Shown here piece after piece: positions 38,499 through 51,559 of a DNA stretch of 64,000 nt. Numbering within the stretch: position 1 is the first letter of the stretch; every line of letters starts with the position of its first letter. Made by a program: the position numbers and the translations under genes. The notes below the pieces were generated by a model, which saw only the letters and a list, made by a program, of their open reading frames with translations, was not told the DNA's origin and did no database searches. Where the stretch lies: the NCBI RefSeq assembly GCF_000002425.4, contig NC_037261.1, positions 2,599,426-2,663,425 of the forward strand. The letters are read 5' to 3'. This DNA is from Physcomitrium patens. Lineage: Eukaryota > Streptophyta > Bryopsida > Funariales > Funariaceae.

Positions 38499-41292
38499 TT
38501 AACATTTCCTATGATTGTGCGTGACAAGGGTATGATGTTCGTTGGTCCGTGAGCCAAGACTGGCTTGGCGTAGCAACTTTTGAAACTCAGATAGACTGAT
38601 CTTGCCATCACCGTCAATATCAGCTTCAACCAGTATGCTATCCATCGATCCATTCAGTCCTGTGGCCTGTCGGAACATGCAGACGATTATTAATGTATGT
38701 CCTGGAGCTAGAAAATTTGCGATAGATTTCAGATGCAGGAATGGCCTAAGCAGACAAACGGAACGAAGACTAGGTGGATAGATTCCTACAGGGAGTTCAA
38801 GAATCTGTCCAACTATTTTATCATAGTGGTAAACGCTTGCACTTACAATCTTCAGCTCATCCGCGGTGATGTAGCCGTCGCCGTCGAAGTCGAATTGACT
38901 AAAAGCAGCTTGTGAGCGGCTCTGCCATTTCTCAGAGTCGGTCTCCTCCAATTGGTGCACGTGCAAAGTGGCAGCAACAAATTCGTCGAAGTCCACCAAG
39001 CCGTCACTATTACTGTCCATCTGCACGAAAACACAGAAGTGTATGAGCCTCATGGTGGAACCCAACTACACACAACTGCAATCCGACTGAAACGTGCCAT
39101 TACTCCGCCTTCCAGAGGCGAAACACAGAGAGCACTTACCGCTTGCAGGATCTCCACAATACGCGACTCCTGTATTGACCAGGGTCGATCTTTTTGTAAA
39201 GCCTGATCACATTAACACAACATGAAAATCAAATGACAGGTACAAATAACTACACACCAGCAAGAAACGAAACAAATCAGAGTAGCCTCAAATACAAAGG
39301 GGGTCACGTCAAGTGGCACCAACACTAACCTCTCTCATCTCCTCAAGCGTTATTTTGCCATTCCTATCGATGTCAATAGCATTGAATTGATCTTGCAAAT
39401 CCGCAATATCCGAGCTATCAAGAGTACTCGCCAGAGCCTGCAGTCAAATCAAGGGGCATGATGTGACCAAAGAACACAGACTGATCGCCTAAGACAAATT
39501 ACCGACTAGGATTCATTGTAGAAAATATTTGGGAGTTCATACCCTAAGAGCGAGTTGCTTCAGACGGCTGTATTTTACAAACTCCCGCATGTTGGATAAC
39601 ACCGAGATGTCCAACGGAATGTCCAAGGCATCCCCTCCTTCTTTTGCCCAGGGATGAGCTGCATACATGGAAGATAACAAAATCAGCGAACATGTCCCAA
39701 ATACAATCTACTCCATTCTTACGACTGTCTGATCTTCGTAAGAACTCATCCCTATCAAATACTTTTAATATCGCGTAACCGTGAGATTCTGTTGTGGAAG
39801 AAAAAAGAGGTCAAGCATAAATATCGTCCACTTACACAATGCTTGAGCTGCCGTCAGTCTTGCGGCGGGATCCTTCACTAGCAGCTTTTTAACGAAGTCT
39901 TTGGCACTAGAACTGATAGTTGGCCACGGCTTCTCCCCATAGTCTGGGTTCTTCTTCAAAACCTGATGAAGGAAAAAATGCACGTTAAGAATGCAATGGC
40001 CATTTCATGAACACTCCAAACCCTGCTGTCTCCTCGAAAGCAGCAAATTTCCTAAGTGACAATCAGAAGACGAACCTCATCAAAGATTCCCTTCTCAGTT
40101 TTGTCCCAGAAAGGTCGCCGTCCACAGAGCAAAATGTATGTTATTACACCAATACTCCACACATCAGATTCAGGACCTGATTTTTTCTTCAAAACTTCTG
40201 GAGCCACGTAGTACGCGCTTCCGACTACGTCATGGAATCGATTTCCTGCAAGAAGAGGCATGCCACAGGTGAGGGCAAGCAGTGAACTCAAGCAACCAAT
40301 TCTAATCATCATTAAACCCAAACCCAGAAAGAGAAAGAGAGTTCAAAATGTCCAGAAGCAGGAAAAGCAGAGCGTTACCTGGCCTGATGTAATCGGAGAG
40401 TCCGAAATCTGTAGCTTTCAGAGGCGAGTCTTCACTGGTTGACTTGAATAAGAAGTTCTGAAGAGAATATGGTAACTCTAATCAGCTCTCCTATCCACGA
40501 AATCACAAATTCAAAGCACAAGAGAAAGAAACGCTCTTATGATCCTTGAACCCTAATTTCCTACACAAGATACGATCATTGAAAAGACTACATTGCGATT
40601 GTGCTCTTGGCGATACGCGTCGAGCCCAAGTCAGGCAGAAAACTTGCTATATAAGCTTAGCGAACTAGGGATAGAAAGAAAGACACCTCAGGCTTCATGT
40701 CACGGTGAACCACTCCGTTGAGATGACATCGAGCGGCAACATTTAACATCTGCCTGACAATCTTCGCGGCGTCCTTCTCACTGTATCGACTATCCTTCCT
40801 GTAATACAGCAGCCACCCATTAAATCATGTGTCCTGCACATTGGACAATTCATGAACGAACAATACTAGGAGTTCCAAATCACTGGTATGTTATATGTAG
40901 CCAAAGTTCTACTAATTGAAACAAACTAGCATGTGTGGAACTTCAGAAAGTAAAGTCCAACGGGGTGGAAAAGATTGGCATTATTCTCAAAATAGCAGGC
41001 TTACTTGGCAAGGATTCGATCAAGAAGCTCGCCTCCTTCACACAATCTGAACCGCAAAGATTCAAGTACGAATTAGAAAAACAAGCCCGTCGTAGCAAAT
41101 CTGCTCCAAATGCTTACCACCTCAGGAAAGAGGTAAGAGCAAAACCTAGTACTCTACGAGTGTGGACCTATTGTGATATGTGATAAGGATCATCAATTCC
41201 TTCCAGAAGCTAAACATGAGAACGGAGAAGGGTGTGAATGGGAAGGAGGGAGTGTGCTGACCGAAACAAGATAAACGTGTAAACAAAAAAAA

Positions 41293-41324
<32 letters not shown>

Positions 41325-42115
41325 AAAGGGGGAAGTTGACGAAGACGTACTCCATGACGATGTAAACAAGGTCGTCATCCTCAAACGATGCGTAGAATTG
41401 GACGACATTCTCATGACCTGAGAGAGTGCGAAGGATCTTGACCTCTCGTTTAACGTCCTCGACCGATATGGGAAGAGTCATCTGCCAATGCGAGTGTAAG
41501 ATTCATCGAACATGAGCAAGAACCTCTCATGCCCTACCAATAAACTCCACTTCTCCTTCTAAGGATCGAAGTCAGGTTGCAAACATTGAAAGGTGCGGCG
41601 AGTCATAGACGAGGGTGTAAGGGTGTGATTACCTGCTTCTTCTCTATCGTCTTCACAGCCACCCTGCTGCCTGTAGATTTTTCAATGGCGACATAAGTGT
41701 ACCCAAATTGGCCATGGCCGAGCAGCTTGCCGAGAGTGTACTTGCTCTTGAAATCTCTTCCATAGCCGAAGTTTGTCCTCTTCCCCAGCGGTGCCATCTC
41801 TTTGTTGTCTTTCCCATTGATGGCAGCTCTGACGCGGGGCTTCTTTTTACGGTCAGCAGTGGACTCTGGAGGAGATTTCCAGGGTTCTGGTTGCTTAGAT
41901 TCTGCGAGTTTCTCAACTTTTTTGGAGCGATTCCGACTATGCACTACCCCCGGCGGCGGCTTCCGACTTCGAGGTTTTGTATGAGTGGCCCCATTCTGAG
42001 GTTTTTGCTGGTGCGTCTGCGCGCTCGGCTCATTCTTCGTAATCCATTGCTCCGGGGCTTTGTACTTTCTTGTCACCTCCTCTGCTACCGAGCTCTTCTT
42101 ACAGCAATTACCCAT
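38499..42115 (-). CDS. CPK: Calcium-dependent protein kinase (CPK16/18/28 group)
   Basis: Ser/Thr kinase directly activated by Ca2+. Minus-strand exons in transcript order: 42115-41633, 41481-41351, 41046-41005, 40798-40687, 40457-40379, 40245-40076, 39962-39836, 39658-39543, 39437-39330, 39202-39140, 39020-38847, 38666-38499. Phases close, giving 590 aa. The N-terminus MGNCC carries Gly2 for myristoylation and Cys4/5 for palmitoylation, which predicts membrane attachment; a long basic variable region follows (to about 120). Kinase: Gly loop GHGQFG 133-138, Lys155, HRDMKPE 250-256, DFG 273-275, then [10 protein letters not shown] junction/autoinhibitory segment (about 405-425) is followed by four complete EF hands at 442-453, 479-490, 521-532 and 551-562. 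[20 protein letters not shown] and the EF-hand spacing match the Arabidopsis CPK16/18/28 clade, which is known for immune and growth signalling. The exact orthologue is not resolved. Confidence 0.97.
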
Positions 42116-43600
42116 CTTAAGCTCCCAAAATCATGCCGATCCGAAACGCCTCGGGGTTACGTCCCGCGTGCAATTCGTCCCAGACACTCCTTTGAATCTA
42201 CCGGGAATTCGAGATGTTGCTGCTACCCCGTGTAGCTATTGCTAGAGAATTCGCGTCCACCCTAGTACTCCCTGCTCCCAAACTACACGAATTCACATTC
42301 TAAAGGTCCTCAATTGTACATCTAGATAAACCTGGCATTCCACTGCGTACAATCTCCATCGCTACTCATACACGACAATTCAAGATATTCCCAACGCCCT
42401 ATATGGGCTTGTTTCACAAAATTAAACAATTCAGGACGTTCGTGGAGCTTCGCCACTGCGACCATACACAGCTGTGCAGCGGAAAGCGCACGAGAAGAAC
42501 CTGTCCAATTCTTCCACAGATAGTAAGTGATTGCTAAACCCAACTCGAGTAACTCAGGTACCAATAACCACCCCAAACGAGCACTCAGCCCATTCCGACA
42601 TGAGTCCCTTCGCCTCCAAGGCACACCAAAAGCCGGTCTCCTTCGACGGCGATTGAGAGAACAGTCACCAGATTTGAAAAAAACGATGACGGCAGCAACC
42701 ACAACGGCTGCGCCACACTGATCCCTGCGCCGGTATGATCGGAACCGCTCCCGAATTCTCTCACAACATTGACAATATCCTTAATTAACATCTCCAGCGC
42801 CCAAACCGGGCCTAATGCGGCAATTTGTAGAATTCGCAAGCATCCGTCTCACAGTGGAGGGAAACATCCGTCAAAGTCCCTGGCCGACTGGGGCAGCTTC
42901 TGTCAACCTTCTCTGAGCGCTTCCAGCTTGAAGACACGACTTGCAACTCCGACTGACACGATAACGATTCGAGCATCTCTGCAGTCAACGTGAGCAACTT
43001 CAGTTCGAAGAATCGGATGCTTCCACCACAACTACCCAGGTTCAGGATCCCATCCTTGTCGCCACACCACATTCACAAATTCACTTTCAGGGTAAAAGTT
43101 GGACGTTTCAGTGGAGAATCCCGCAAACGATCTTACTTACTCTGTTGCTGACGACTATAGAATTGTTGTTGCGCGCCTTGATGGTGACGCCATCTACCGA
43201 GTCTCGTTCGACGCGTTCAGGTTGAGAGACTCTAATGCATGCGCTTTTGCTTCGTCGCCCTACGATTCCCCAATTTCTCTCCCTCTCTCTCCTTATTTCT
43301 AATTCCTCGTCGCAAGGCCCAGGATCTTGCTGCGAAGCGTTCGTCGAACGCTCTAATTTCCACTTGCGGCGCAGAAAAACGTGCCCAAATTCGTCGATCC
43401 AACCTCCATCTCGTTCGTCGCGAGCGAGCGAGGACAGGGTCCACGACGCGCGATCCGGTCATCGCAGAATCCGCGACCGGATCCACCGGCACGTCACCAT
43501 GTGGTCGGTGCCACGGCGGCCGCCACCTCAGCTGGCTTCGATCTGACGTGGATCACTTGCTTTTGTGCTCCGAGTGGTGCTTGTTAAGAGGTAATTAAGT
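42116..43600 (-). promoter_or_regulatory. Promoter and 5' leader region of the CDPK gene
   Basis: Higher-GC DNA directly upstream of the minus-strand CDPK ATG. It includes a CT-rich stretch at about 43270-43300 on the plus strand (GA-rich on the transcribed strand) and then falls abruptly to AT-rich DNA at about 43610. Frames on both strands show no domains and overlap each other, so I treat the stretch as a long leader with upstream ORFs plus the promoter. A transcription start near 43200-43500 is an inference. Confidence 0.45.
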
Positions 43601-43728
43601 TGGCTTTCGAATAATCAGCCTAATTGTGTTGAGGATATAATATGTGGTGCAGAGAATCTCTTTTCTACATTGTGTGAATATTTTTATTTCCTAAAATGTG
43701 TGGTAAGTCTATTTTAAAACATGATATC

Positions 43729-43776
<48 letters not shown>

Positions 43777-45407
43777 ATTGTAAAGTTCGATTGTAAAGTT
43801 TTATGAAAATTTATTCAAAATAGTCATTACAATTAAGAAATTGACTATATTCATGAAATTTGTTCGGTAAGGAGAGAACATTACTTGAGGTTTGTAAAGT
43901 GCTAACAAAAATGTTTCTGAAGTACTAAAAACTGGTACTAAAAAAGTGGTGTTAAAGATCTACTAAAATATATTTGTAATAAAAATAATGTATGGCTAAA
44001 AACTTTTATATTTTCTAAAAAAATCATTTTATTGGTATATATGTACAAGTAAACTAGACTTATCTATTTGGTAGACCTATTGATAGGTAGTATCTATCTG
44101 CATAAATGAAGTTGGATTATAAATAAGATATAATTGATTAGAATTTTCGTTTTCTCTAGTAGTATATTAAGACTTTGTAGTTTAGCATTTGGCAATAGAC
44201 CAAAATATAAGCATAGTACCTTGTTGTTTTCTTTTTGTAAATTAATGTAATTATTAATTCCAGCATTATAATTATTATAAATTTTGTACATATTTACACA
44301 ATTGGCTTTAAAAACTATGTGATGTAATATGAATGAGTAATATTAGGTTAACAAGTAACTAATAATATAAATAAATTAGAGGTATCAACTCTATAAAATT
44401 ATGAGAATAATCAATGAAGTTTCTATTTGTAATATAAAAATATAATTTGGAATAAATAAAAGCAAGCCAATAGTAAAACAAATTGTATCATTGAGGTATT
44501 ATGATATAAGATCTATTGAAAATAATTTTTATAAATAATGTAATTATTATATAATGATATTGAAAAAATCAATAAAATTTTATAAATTTTTCTAATTTCT
44601 AATTAATTGAACATAAAATGGATTTAAAAAAATAAAAAATAGGAATTAAATGCATATATATTTTTTAAAATAAATACTTGTAAGAAGTTTAAATGATTCT
44701 AGAAATTAGTAGCTTTTGAGAATTAATACTATTTTTAATCTGATTGATTTTAAATAAAAGTATGGATTAAAATATTAAAATAAGTAACTTTATATAGAAG
44801 TAAGGATAATTATAAGAAAGAAAATGTGGCTATAGGAAGTAGATGGGCCAATATAATTAGGTAGTGAGTGTTTTATTGTTAAATCATTAATACAAGTATA
44901 TAAATAAAATACTAAAAAAATACTTAAATATAATTAAATATAAAACTTTATTGAAGATATTAATTAGAATTATGATAATTTTAAAAATTAAACAATAGAT
45001 TATTAGATCATATAATAATTATGATTAAGTAAGAAGAAAAATTAATAAGAGAAAATTTTAAATAAATTAAATGAATCAAATCACATAAACAATATTAAAA
45101 ATTACCAAGATTAAAGAATAGTCTATAAAAGATTACATCTTTTGAAAGTGAAATGTAATTATTTGAAATTAAAAGTAAAATATTTAAAAAAGATCATCAA
45201 AAAATTGACCTCATTTGATAAAAGAGTTTGGATACATAGTAAATAAGAAGAAAGCTAAATTTGGATTAAGGATGTATAATAAAGTCTATAGCCAATAGAA
45301 TAAGCCTTGAGAAGAAAAAAAATTCAGTTGTGTTTTTCAATTTTTTTTTTATTCATTTTTCTAAAGCTACAAGTTGATTTATAATAAATTTAACAATAAA
45401 ATATATC

Positions 45408-45452
<45 letters not shown>

Positions 45453-45891
45453 TTCAATAAATTGTTACTAATAACTTTAGATTGTGTAGACAAATAGAGC
45501 TTAATATGGGTATTGATACAAAGTATCTAAAATATAATATAAGATCTTTTTGTGGTAAAAAAAATCATTATAAATTTATAATTAATATAATAAAATTAAA
45601 AATATTTATTCATTTATTTTTCATTTGAATTCTTTATAAACTATATGTTTAAAAAAATAAACAATTGAGAAAAATATATTATTTTTTTCTTTATGTTTTA
45701 AAATAAATATCACTATTTTATTATATTAAAAATGATAATCATTATAATTTTTATATTTAAAATAAGGTTAATTTTTTTATATTTTAGATAATACAAAGGA
45801 AGCACTCCTTTGTAATTTAGTTGTTTTAAGTGTTATTTTTATCTTAACTTGAAAAATGGTAATGTAAATTTAAATGATTTCTTTTGAACTA

Positions 45892-45928
<37 letters not shown>

Positions 45929-45930
45929 AA
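43601..45930. other. AT-rich intergenic DNA
   Basis: No gene is recognised. It contains a compound (TA)n(TG)n microsatellite at 43729-43776, a (TA)n tract at 45412-45447 and another at about 45896-45924 that borders the MITE. Short frames have chance composition. Confidence 0.65.
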
Positions 45931-46199
45931 TACATGGAAATGATAAAGTGACCCAAATTTTTACTAAAGCGATCCACTCTATCTTAACTATCATTGCATC
46001 CTAGCATGTTTCCAACCATTCTCCATTCCTAACCATTACTAAGAATGGGATAAGAGGTTGGGAACATTGGGAACGGGGGTGACAATTGAAAACAGGGTAA
46101 TGGCTAGGAACAGGAATGGAGTTGAAAAGGTACAATGATGGTTTAAACATGTGGGTCAATTTAGCAAAAAATTGGATCACTTTATCATTTTCCTACATG
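45931..46199. mobile_element. Foldback MITE inserted in a TA microsatellite
   Basis: A 269-base element with terminal inverted repeats of about 47 bases. The left end (45931-45977) and the reverse complement of the right end (about 46151-46199) share TGATAAAGTGA.CCAA..TTTT and then CTAAA..GA.CCAC. The inner sequence also folds back imperfectly: ACTATCATTG near 45988 and CTCCATTCC near 46022 pair with CAATGATGG and GGAATGGAG on the right side. It carries no coding frame. (TA)n runs flank both sides, fitting a TA-targeting Tc1/mariner (Stowaway-like) parent; that family assignment is inference. Confidence 0.82.
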
Positions 46200-46899
46200 C
46201 ATATGTATATATATATATATATATATATATCTGATTTTAAATATGATTTTTAAAGCACACCCAAAATATTTTAATATTTTTTTAAAAAAACTTTGACACA
46301 ATTGTAAGATGCTATCATAAAAATTATTGTATAATTTCTTCAACTTATATATTAGTTACAAAGTAAAAAGAAGCACAATAATAAAAAAATTATGTAAATT
46401 ACTGTAAAAAAATAGTATTATTAATATCATAAAGAAATAAATTTTAAAAAAAAACATATAATAGACCTATTATTTTTTAATACCAAAATAATGTTTAAAA
46501 AAACAACCGCTAAAATAAAATCATATCTACAAATACTTGTATTATATTTTTTATCACCTATATCAAAAGTTTATTTATATTTTATTTAATTTTAAAAATA
46601 ACATATAAAATCACTATATTTAAAAAAATTAATAACCTTATACTACCAAAAGATGACATATTAATACAAAAATCCTAACATTGCTTGAAGAATGTTTGCA
46701 TGGAAATCAAATCTAAATGATGTTTCAATAAATTAAGAAAAGAGAATATTAAATTAATCCATTCATTTGTCATCATTTATAACATTAGGATTAAAATGTC
46801 ATTGAATCACATTCAGATTTTAATAATAAGAGAAATAAAACAAAGATACAAGGTCAAGGTCTTTGTTAAAATACTTGTGTTTCATAATTTAACTATGCA
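46200..46899. other. AT-rich intergenic DNA
   Basis: A (TA)n tract at about 46206-46231 adjoins the MITE, followed by featureless AT-rich sequence. No gene is recognised. Confidence 0.6.
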
Positions 46900-47950
46900 A
46901 GATGAGTTTGAAAGCATACTGGTATATGCTAAACCAACAACATTGATCCTCAAATAGAACCAGTCAGCAAGTAGTGGTGCATCACAGTTGGGCACATCAA
47001 ACATCGAGGAAACAGCACAAAAAAGAGGTGCCAAACCCAATGCCGAGTGCCGTTAACAGAGATTCAACCTGATTATTGAATGGAGGACAAACAGTATAAA
47101 CGTTATCCTGCACATTTTCTTCAGAGTCCCCGAATGTAAGAATCGCAGAAACTTGACACAGAATTCTTCACCGTTGCAGAGGGGAAGTATCAAAGGATTT
47201 ACTCCATTTTTGAATTCACTTCCTTGCCTCGAACTATCAGTTGCTGTAGTGCACAACTTGACCATGACTAAGTTACTACGTTGAGGATGCAAGGATCCAT
47301 TCCTGGCGAGGAACACGACGAGCTGGTTAAGTTACTAGATCTTGCAATGGAAAAGTTGGGGTGTGGCTTCGTGGAAAGCCACTCCGCGTACTCGTGCACA
47401 AGAACCTTCCAGTGGACTCAGACGGCCCCACTTCAACAAAATTTGTCAGAAAGAGGGGACGAGATATTGTAGCTGGGGATGCCAGTGGGTTTCATCACTA
47501 GAAAGATGGCACCGGTAATCTGGGGACCACTACACTATTTGCACCGACTTCGTTACATCTTTGACAATTACTCAAGCAGCTGGTGTTTCAATGAGCGCAT
47601 CTACGACCATAGGCAACATTCAGTGCCAGAAGTTGCTGTCTTGCGAGAAAGGCTCGCAAAGGGTACTCGTGCTGAATGGATCCTGCATAGTGGAAACTAG
47701 AAATTGCTATGCGCAACGAAAAGCAAGGAGGGAACGGAGGGAGGTCGCTCCGTAAAATTACGGAAGCAGCCTAGAGCACTGATACCCCGTCAGAGGCCTT
47801 CACAGGCCCTCTGAAGGTGCGATATTTCTCGATTATTTTAAACGGAAGGTGATAGAATATCGCGGAACAAACACTGGATGACGCGTGCGATTCAAGGAGG
47901 TTAAGCAACGGCAACTTCAAGCAAAATTGTGAAGTATCACAAAACCTTAA
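46900..47950. other. Unassigned GC-richer island
   Basis: Composition resembles that of gene regions for about a kilobase. Several short plus-strand frames (47289-47472, 47479-47700, 47561-47755) and one minus-strand frame overlap in different phases. None has a domain I recognise, and no pair joins cleanly through splice sites. A decayed gene fragment or a non-coding transcript are both possible. Confidence 0.35.
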
Positions 47951-50129
47951 ATTTGAAAATTAGTTTGAATTGCTTTGCCTTGTTTATTGCTTTCCAGCAT
48001 AGAACAATGATCAGTCCTCGACAGTGGTATAGGTATAGGTATAGTGTAGTATAGGTATAGGAATTGGAGGTATCCCCACCATGGATGATACCATTGTACC
48101 TGCCCGCCTACTGGTCGAAAACAACAAAGGCGGTTAAGACTTAGCAATATCCTCCCTGATTTAAACTCCATCCTATGCTCTCACTGGACACCCTTGCTCT
48201 TATAGAAGAAGACACCCATGCCATGTCAAGGGTGGCTTTTATCAACTTTGCCTCTACCAAACACCCTTTGAGATCGGAACTCCAAGCCTAAATTAATGTG
48301 AATTTCATAGTTCCTTTGATAGTGGTGTGAAGAATTTGGATGCTTAAACATGGTTACGTTGTATTGACTTGTGTTTCTAAATCAGGGACAAGAAAAGCTC
48401 TCATCCAAAGCCTCCTCCAAATCAGCAAGCACTTCATATACCTGCAACCATGGCAACCACAATTTAACCCACATAAGCCAAAAGGGATCAAAATCTCATT
48501 GTAGATCAGATTCTCCAAGCTTGACAATATTTTCTATCAAGTTCTATCTTTTATATGCTCATAGATTAGCAAGGCAGTTTGATTGGGATTTCAAGACAAT
48601 TATTTAAAAAAAAATCTTCTACTCTCAAGTTATATATCCTAGTCTTGGATATCAGTTGATTCCATCTTTTATTACATTCTTCATACCATTCACCAACAAC
48701 AAAGTAGAAATCAAGGTTGAGTATGAAAGAATCCCTAGACAATGCAATTTTTATTTAAAAATTGAATACAAAGTCTCTCAATACCTTAAAAAGTCTCCTC
48801 TAAAAACTAAAAATTATAGTACCAATATAAAATCTAAAGCTATAGTGAATCTCCTATTATATCAATCAACATCAAACATCCAAATCAAGGCATCTAATAA
48901 CATGCAAGATGATGTGGCCATGATATCAAAACTAAAATAAGCTACTATAGCAACCCTAAACATGTTGGCTATATATTTGAACTACACATATCCTACTGTA
49001 GATCTTCTTTCTTTTCTTCCTCCATCTGATATCTCATACTAGAAGGTGATAGAAAATAAGGAGAAAGCTATAAAAATTACAAACTATTCAAAATACATTC
49101 TTCACGCTTTATTACCCAATAAAAAACGTCTTGAGTTATCAAGTTCATTTGAAGTCCAAATCTAGGAGCTTCTAATTTTTTTGTCTATCTTTAAGAATAT
49201 AAAAAAGATTCTAAAATTGGCCTATTATCTATATCTTTAATTCAAAAAAATAAAAATAATACATGAGTATTATGTAGAGAAAGGTCAAATGAATAAGAAT
49301 CTTTGTTTCTATAAGTTCCGCCTAAACCATTGATATTATTTGTATGAGTTGTTCAGATCAAATTCAAATGGATCTCCTCTACAACTACAAATTCGGCTTC
49401 AAAATCCTCTCTTCACTACGATGGGACTCAATTTAATCAAACACCAATAGAAAAATTATCTAGATATCAGTGTAGTTTATAATATTCTTGCTCAATTCAA
49501 GATTCTTATAAAAGACAATTTCTTTTATTTTCATGAATTATAGTTCCAATAAACTAATGTGGAGGATGTGAAAGTATAGATTCATCTTAGGTAGGATATG
49601 TAATCCAAAGACATGTTTTCTTTTACAATGCTTGTATCATATTGAAGAATCAAAATAAATCTAATTAAGCATAGAAAAGCCTATATTGATATATTAATAG
49701 ACATAGATGTTTCTAATTCTTTTTGCATAAAAGAAGTCTCTTCTCTATGTCCTTCTACAAAAAATAGAGACACAAATCTAAGACATTGGTATTAGTAAAA
49801 GTTCATTGAAATGATTCTCATTGAAACAAGGCTATCTATAGCATAACAAATAAGGCATACTTCTATGCCCTTGATTTCAACAAACCAAAAGAAGATTAGT
49901 ATCCTAGACTCTCTAAAGCTCTTTTTTTACTCTCTTTCTCATATTGCATGTTCACAATTTGTTCTTAAAAAGATGAGTGTTACAATAATCTTATGTGTTG
50001 CTGCACATCTAGTCATGAATTATATTCTAGTAATTAAAGAAAGAAAAAACCTAACATGACTATGGATTAATCATGCTACTAATTAATATAGAAGTGGCAC
50101 AACCATAGTACTCATGATTGCTCTTAAAT
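47951..50129. other. Unassigned AT-rich stretch, possibly the front part of a LINE
   Basis: A short tandem repeat of GGTATA units lies at about 48026-48061. Beyond it are open frames at 48371-48607 and 48656-48940 without recognised motifs. The stretch lies upstream of the probable LINE reverse-transcriptase segment and may hold decayed ORF1 or endonuclease sequence, but I could not confirm any endonuclease motif. Confidence 0.3.
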
Positions 50130-50390
50130 ACATAATAATAGATTTTAGAATTTTAATAATGGATAGAACAAAATAAATTCTTTACAAATTATATTCCAAA
50201 ACCTGTTTAATTATATCATATCCTACCTTGATTGATTCTCTATTAGACATTGACATACTCTTCAAAAGGCTATATATATATTCTTACTAAATTCAGTATT
50301 TTTTTTAATTACTTCTTCATTCAACTAGAACTTAGAAGTCACCCACAGAACAAAGACATTCTATAGTCATTTTACTTCAACATTGCCATT
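50130..50390 (+). mobile_element. Probable LINE reverse-transcriptase fragment, 5' of the nested gypsy element
   Basis: One broken frame reads DFRILIMD..K.ILYKLYSKT followed by PTLIDS. This resembles the early finger blocks of LINE reverse transcriptase (DFRPISL.N..YKI..K.L....LP.LI). It ends at the gypsy LTR at 50391, and the next LINE blocks resume past the other LTR at about 56540. Match quality is low because of decay; the main support is correct block order and the same strand as the downstream piece. Confidence 0.42.
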
Positions 50391-50931
50391 TGTGAAGAAC
50401 ATGAGTCTCGAAGAAAGAAAATCCTCAATGCACTCTTATGTCACTGAAAAGAATAAAAAGTCACTCAATGATGATATATTATTGAATTAGAATGGCTATT
50501 GCCAAAGCAAGAAGACTAGAAAATCTTGGCATAAGACAAAAAACTCGAAAGGCATTGACAAGAGTGAAGAAGGCTTCACTCTTGCCTCCATATATATTCT
50601 TAATTAAGAGCTATAAGACGATGTCCTATAGGACCTCCAAAACGTGTTGACTTTGCTAGCCACATGTCTTGACTTACAAGGCAAGTTATCTATATATATG
50701 CCATATAGCTAGCTTGTTCTACAAGCTATTATATGAAGTTAACTTGTCCTACAAGTTACCAATATGTGGTTAACTTGTTGGCCAAGTTTCTATCTTATAA
50801 ATACATCTAAAGTCAAAATTGCATCTGTAAAGCTTACAAGAAGCTTTTTTAAAAGACTTTATGAAATTAATCTATATTTATCTATTTAATTATATAAGTA
50901 ATTATTGAAATAAATTTATATATTTGTGACA
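50391..50931 (-). repeat. LTR (3' LTR of the gypsy element)
   Basis: A 541-base terminal repeat matching 55960-56499. Hand alignment finds about 35 differences, so roughly 93-94 percent identity. Most differences are C/T or G/A transitions, as expected from decay of methylated cytosines. The internal side is bounded by the polypurine tract. Confidence 0.93.
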
Positions 50932-51559
50932 TTACCTCCCTTTTTAAAGATGAGTTCCACGAAGAGTGTTCTTCATATATTGAGGAAGTCTAAGATGCAT
51001 CAAATTGTATTTTTCACATACTCTAATCTTTGCTCTCTTTAAAGATGGTTGATAGGCCATCTCAACCATCAATAATTCCTATAATAGGATGAGAAGACCA
51101 CCTTCTTATTTGGTTGTTAGTGAGGTCTTTGTAGCTTTCTTCAAATAAAATATTTGGAACACAATCAAGAGTTGTTCCTACTTCTAATAAAATCACCAAA
51201 CAGTGGGAGTCTCTTCCAAAGTCGTGATACCAAACATGTTGTATCTTGCCATCTATTTGAGAAAGGACATGTCATTTTTGAGGATCTTTATCTCCATCTC
51301 ATCGTCTTGAAGGTTGTGACAATTATAATATCTCATGTAGTAAGTCCACAAATGAATATTTTGAATTAAATCTATTGGTTGTTAGTTCTCTATCTCTTTA
51401 GCATCACAAATACACATAAGCTATAAAGAAATATGGAAGATAGAATGTTATCTTTCTTTGATCTTGTTTCCTTTATAGCAAAGATTTGCTATTTTTCATC
51501 TTCATTTTGATAGATTTTCTTGATGAAAAGCTTCAACTCTCTTTGTTGTATTTGAAAGA

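Noticed and set aside
49845..49910. KAYFYALDFNKPKED-like segment as a LINE reverse-transcriptase active-site block
   Set aside because: The corresponding block EKTYDKV is found downstream at 56564 with correct neighbours, so this match is probably chance.
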